Shown: positions 61,305 to 64,000 of the stretch, one piece after another
How the letters are laid out: every line of letters starts with the position of its first letter
Numbering within the stretch: the first letter of the stretch is position 1
Notes under the pieces: generated by a model
What the model saw: only the letters and a program-made list of their open reading frames with translations
Told to the model about the DNA's origin: nothing
Database searches by the model: none
Position numbers and translations under genes: made by a program
Assembly (NCBI RefSeq): GCF_027484505.1
Contig: NZ_JAIXSV010000057.1
Coordinates: 1-64,000, forward strand
Source of the DNA: Asticcacaulis sp.
GTDB lineage: Bacteria; Pseudomonadota; Alphaproteobacteria; Caulobacterales; Caulobacteraceae
DNA length: 64,000 nucleotides
Reading direction: 5' to 3'

Positions 61305-62495
61305 TCAGAGGACAGCGGCCATCAGTTTTCGGGCCTTGGTTTCGAGGTCGAGACGCGCGTCCTGATGCGGTTTTGAACGCGCCAGAGCGGTCAGACCTTG
61401 CACAAAATCGAAGACGCTTTCGGGCTTTTTGCCCTCTTCATTGAGCACGGTTTCGATGATTTTGGCGGTTTCGGGCTTAGAGAAGCCGCGCTTTTTCAGG
61501 AAGTCTTCGCGGTCTTCATCGGTCCTGGCGACCACGGTTTCGCGCGCGGCCTTAATGCCTTCGATGAAGGCCGTGGGCGAGGAATTGGCGAATTTCGTCA
61601 GGGCGGGAGCGGCCTCCCACGCAAAGCGGCTCGCGGCATTTTTGCTGTGACGAATGGTGATTTCCTGAAAGTTTTCGACGCCCCAGAGATTGCGGTTCTG
61701 GCACACGGCGCGCAGATAAAAAGAGGCGATCCCGAGCGTCTTTGAGCCCACTTCGGAGTTCCACGCATAGAAGCCCCGGAAATAAAGATCAGGCTCGCCA
61801 TTGGGCAGACGCCCGGCTTCGATGGGGTGGGTGTCGTCCACGAGGAAGAGAAACACGTCGCGATCTGAGGCGTAAAGGGTCGTCGTGTCCTTCGTCACAT
61901 CGACAAAGGGATTGTGGGTCATGGTGCCCCAGTCGAGCACCCCGGGGACCTTCCAGCGCGTATCGCCAAGCCCATTTCCGGCAATCTTTTGCACGGCCTG
62001 CACCAGTTCATAATCCCAGATGCGGCCATAGTCCGGCCCCGTGACGGCGCGCAATTCAAGCCCGCCCGTGTTGGTTTCGAGCGTCTTGATCAGTTCGGCG
62101 CGGTGGTTGAGCAGGCCATGCTGCAGGTTGATGGCCGCAAGCGGGGCCGGGAGCTGGCGCAGATAGCCGGACGGCGCGCCGACCAGTCCGCACAACTGAC
62201 CAAATGACCAGTGTGTGGGGGCCGTCGGGGTATCGCGGCCGGGGCAGACCAGCCGCAGACTCTCAAGGTCGTCACGCTCGGCAATGACGCGCACGGCGTC
62301 GGAGGCGACGGTGCGCACATGGGCGGTGTCGCGGCGCTGGCGGGTATGGGCAAAGAGGTCATCGAGACTTAAAAACCGCTGATCATCAGGCCGTGAAAAC
62401 CACTGACCGGAGACGCGGCTATTGACGGTGCCGCGATAGGGATTGACCTTGAAGGCCTCGGTTACGGGGGCGGAAATAGGGGTATCGTTCATCAT
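61305..62495 (-). CDS. DUF932-containing protein
   Basis: The 396-residue product matches DUF932 (phage/plasmid-like protein): 'VNPYRGTVNSRVSGQWFSRP', 'YGRIWDYELVQAVQKIAG', 'DRDVFLFLVDDTHPIE', 'DLYFRGFYAWNSEVGSKTLG' and 'AVCQNRNLWG'. The family is common in conjugative elements; its role is unknown. The start ATG is the second of a pair at 62492-62495. Confidence 0.85.
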   Translation of the reverse strand: MMNDTPISAPVTEAFKVNPYRGTVNSRVSGQWFSRPDDQRFLSLDDLFAHTRQRRDTAHVRTVASDAVRVIAERDDLESLRLVCPGRDTPTAPTHWSFGQLCGLVGAPSGYLRQLPAPLAAINLQHGLLNHRAELIKTLETNTGGLELRAVTGPDYGRIWDYELVQAVQKIAGNGLGDTRWKVPGVLDWGTMTHNPFVDVTKDTTTLYASDRDVFLFLVDDTHPIEAGRLPNGEPDLYFRGFYAWNSEVGSKTLGIASFYLRAVCQNRNLWGVENFQEITIRHSKNAASRFAWEAAPALTKFANSSPTAFIEGIKAARETVVARTDEDREDFLKKRGFSKPETAKIIETVLNEEGKKPESVFDFVQGLTALARSKPHQDARLDLETKARKLMAAVL

Positions 62496-62776
62496 GGAAA
62501 AGTCTCCTTTGGGCTTGGGTTGCAGCGCCTTTACCGCGCTGAAACCCTGCCCCTCGGCGAGAGCGGGGTCGCAACGGTCAGGGGCGATGGCGGCGGTGGG
62601 GGATCACCCAACCTGCACGCCGGCGTAAGCCAAGGAAGGTTGGGGAAACCGCCGTCATCGGGACCGAAGGGACACCCCCTTGACCGGCGCGAGGGCGGAG
62701 CCCTTAGCCCTTTTCCAGGATGCTCCCCTCACGCGCTTGTGTGTGGCCAGGGGGCGCGCCTTCCGTTAGCGTCAGT

Positions 62777-62825
62777 CTCGTCACCGGGCTCATCCCCCCC
62801 CCCCCCTCGATTCCGGTGACGCGAG
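62777..62825. repeat. Hairpin with a 13-C tract in its loop
   Basis: GTCACCGG (62780-62787) and CCGGTGAC (62813-62820) pair perfectly around a loop that contains 13 consecutive C (62794-62806). It is non-coding, between the DUF736 and DUF932 genes. The C run may be length-variable. Confidence 0.55.
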
Positions 62826-62873
62826 CGGCTCCGGGGACCGGGGCCGCTCCCTCCTCCCCTTTTTTGGCAGCAC

Positions 62874-62904
62874 AAAAAGGCCCCGCCGCGTGTGCGGCGA
62901 GGCC
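62874..62904 (-). terminator. Rho-independent terminator of the DUF736 gene
   Basis: On the minus strand GGCCTCGCCGC-ACAC-GCGGCGGGGCC is followed by TTTTT. It lies 24 bases downstream of the DUF736 stop. A classical strong terminator. Confidence 0.85.
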
Positions 62905-62927
62905 GATTGAGACCGGATGGGGGGCGG

Positions 62928-63236
62928 TTACTGGCTGCGCGGACGCGACCAGAGGAGGTTGAAGGTGTCGGGGTCTTCGCCTTCGAAGAGGCTCGCATAG
63001 ATCGGATGGGGGAAGGACGGATCATCGAGCTTGATGGAGATGTAGGCGCGGCTGTTTTCGGCGGTACGTTTCCAGCCCGCGCCGACTTCGGCGGCGCCAC
63101 TGTAGATGCGGTAGTCAGGGGCGTTTTCAGAGCCGCCTTCGGTTTCGACCAGACGCGCTTTGAAGTTCAGCGAGACGGTCTTGATGGTGCCGGTAAAGCC
63201 GGTGTCGGATTTTACAAACGTGCCGATGATAGACAT
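62928..63236 (-). CDS. DUF736 protein
   Basis: The 102-residue protein 'GTFVKSDTGFTGTIKTVSLN', 'PDYRIYSGAAEVGAGW' and 'YISIKLDDPSFPHPIYASL' matches DUF736, a small beta-rich family found almost only on conjugative elements. It is usually highly expressed; its function is unknown. It has its own terminator. Confidence 0.9.
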   Translation of the reverse strand: MSIIGTFVKSDTGFTGTIKTVSLNFKARLVETEGGSENAPDYRIYSGAAEVGAGWKRTAENSRAYISIKLDDPSFPHPIYASLFEGEDPDTFNLLWSRPRSQ

Positions 63237-63549
63237 AGGGGTGTACCTTTCTGTGGTCGGGGACGCGCCAATCGCGACCGCGATGGGGTCGCTGAGAACG
63301 GGGCCGGACCGCGCGCACCCGCAGGGCCGAAGGACGGGCGGCGGGGCGCTTTTTTGCCTCGCGATGCAAAGCGCGAAGCGCGGCGGAAAAAAGCCCCCAA
63401 AGCCCGTTGCGCGTATGAGGTCCGGTCGCGTTCAGACCTCCATCGTCGCGGTCGCCCTTGCGTCGGCTCGTCCCGAAAGGCGCATCCCGTGCCCCCCCAG
63501 AGACGGGCGAAACTGAAAACCGGGACCGCTGACGCGGCCCCGGTCATAC
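63237..63549. other. Non-coding stretch before DUF736
   Basis: No supported gene. It should contain the DUF736 promoter; no consensus could be picked by eye in this GC-rich stretch. Confidence 0.3.
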
Positions 63550-64000
63550 CTACTCCGCCGCTTCGGACAGGTCGGGCGTTGCGTCCAATGGCGGCAAGGC
63601 CAGAGGCCCTTGCGCTGCGTCTTCGGGCGCGACGGGGGTGCGCAGGCAGGTGGGCAGCCAGCCCGTGCCCTGCACCAGTTGCTCGGCGGCTTCGGCCATC
63701 TCGGGCTTTTTCAGCTTGTGAAGGCGGTTGGCGGCCTCATCGCCCACGGCTTCGCGCACGGCGGCGAGGATTTGCCCCTTGGTCACGCGGCTGAAATAGC
63801 TGCGCGCCGTAGGTGTCCAGTGGTCGGTCATGTTCAGACGCAGGTCGCGCGCCATCCTCAGCGAGGCCACATAGGGGGCGGCAGGCATATAGGCCTGACG
63901 CACGGCAAAGACCGTCAGGGCCGTGCAATGGGCCATCAACGACCCGAGGGTTTCGGGGCTGAGCGTCAGAAGATGGGTCCACAGATCAGAGGGGTTGTCG
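63550..64000 (-). CDS. ParB-like nuclease/partition protein, C-terminal part (runs off window)
   Basis: The minus-strand frame is open to the window end and already coding, so the start lies beyond base 64000. The visible about 150 residues ('LWTHLLTLSPETLG', 'LMAHCTALTVFAV', 'RDLRLNMTDHWTPTARSYFS', 'ILAAVREAVG') match the C-terminal region of ParB-like proteins of Trb-type elements. The N-terminal ParB nuclease domain is not visible. It probably helps keep or replicate the element. Confidence 0.75.
   Translation of the reverse strand, partial: DNPSDLWTHLLTLSPETLGSLMAHCTALTVFAVRQAYMPAAPYVASLRMARDLRLNMTDHWTPTARSYFSRVTKGQILAAVREAVGDEAANRLHKLKKPEMAEAAEQLVQGTGWLPTCLRTPVAPEDAAQGPLALPPLDATPDLSEAAE

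Noticed and set aside
1..64000. CRISPR arrays
   Set aside because: No regularly spaced direct repeats were seen anywhere in the window, and no cas gene is present.

Overview
The window looks like alphaproteobacterial DNA, most likely Caulobacterales (Asticcacaulis- or Caulobacter-like). This is inferred from a TonB-dependent receptor and secreted glycoside hydrolases typical of that group, an alphaproteobacterial LexA box (GTTC-N7-GTTC) in front of an imuA-imuB-dnaE2 cassette, and a Trb-type conjugation module of the kind found in alphaproteobacterial integrative conjugative elements (ICEs) and plasmids. No rRNA or tRNA gene was seen, so the genus is an inference.

Region 1, about 1-10.8 kb, looks like host chromosome. 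It has the tail of one GH127-type glycosidase gene, a secreted zinc-metallopeptidase-like protein, a large multidomain GH127 protein, and a decayed sulfur-acquisition locus: an alkylsulfatase fragment, a YezD-family protein, a TonB-dependent receptor and a C-terminally truncated sulfate-binding lipoprotein. Small relics (a nonsense-mutated XRE regulator, a luxI scrap) lie between them.

Region 2, about 11.3-29.3 kb, is a defence-type island built by repeated insertion. It holds a chimeric integrase/XRE relic, four related GACCCCC-rich repeats, a large serine recombinase with four C-terminal homing-endonuclease-associated-type repeats, two AlpA regulators, a DarT-DarG toxin-antitoxin pair, a luxI pseudogene, a 1356-residue protein joining a HigA-like HTH to a nuclease-like domain behind its own paired operators, and a 2020-residue nuclease-STAND NTPase with Avs-like architecture and a divergent neighbour.

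Region 3, about 29.3-41 kb, is one minus-strand conjugation operon: traG, a CopG-type gene, trbB, trbC, trbD, trbE, trbJ, trbL, trbF, trbG, trbI and a DUF2274 gene. No trbK is evident.

Region 4, about 41.1-57.5 kb, is cargo between traG and the relaxase. It holds a translationally coupled two-gene unit (four-helix membrane protein plus a 916-residue protein of unknown family), three further candidate defence genes (two PD-(D/E)XK-like proteins and an ADP-ribosyltransferase-like protein), a YaaC-like gene, the SOS mutasome imuA-imuB-dnaE2 with a perfect LexA box, a broken SRAP gene and an NTPase fragment.

Region 5, about 57.5-64 kb, is the element's processing and maintenance end: HUH relaxase, lytic transglycosylase, TraF-type signal peptidase, excisionase-like HTH, DUF932, DUF736 and the start of a ParB-like gene that runs off the window. 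No intact tyrosine integrase for the conjugative element is inside the window.
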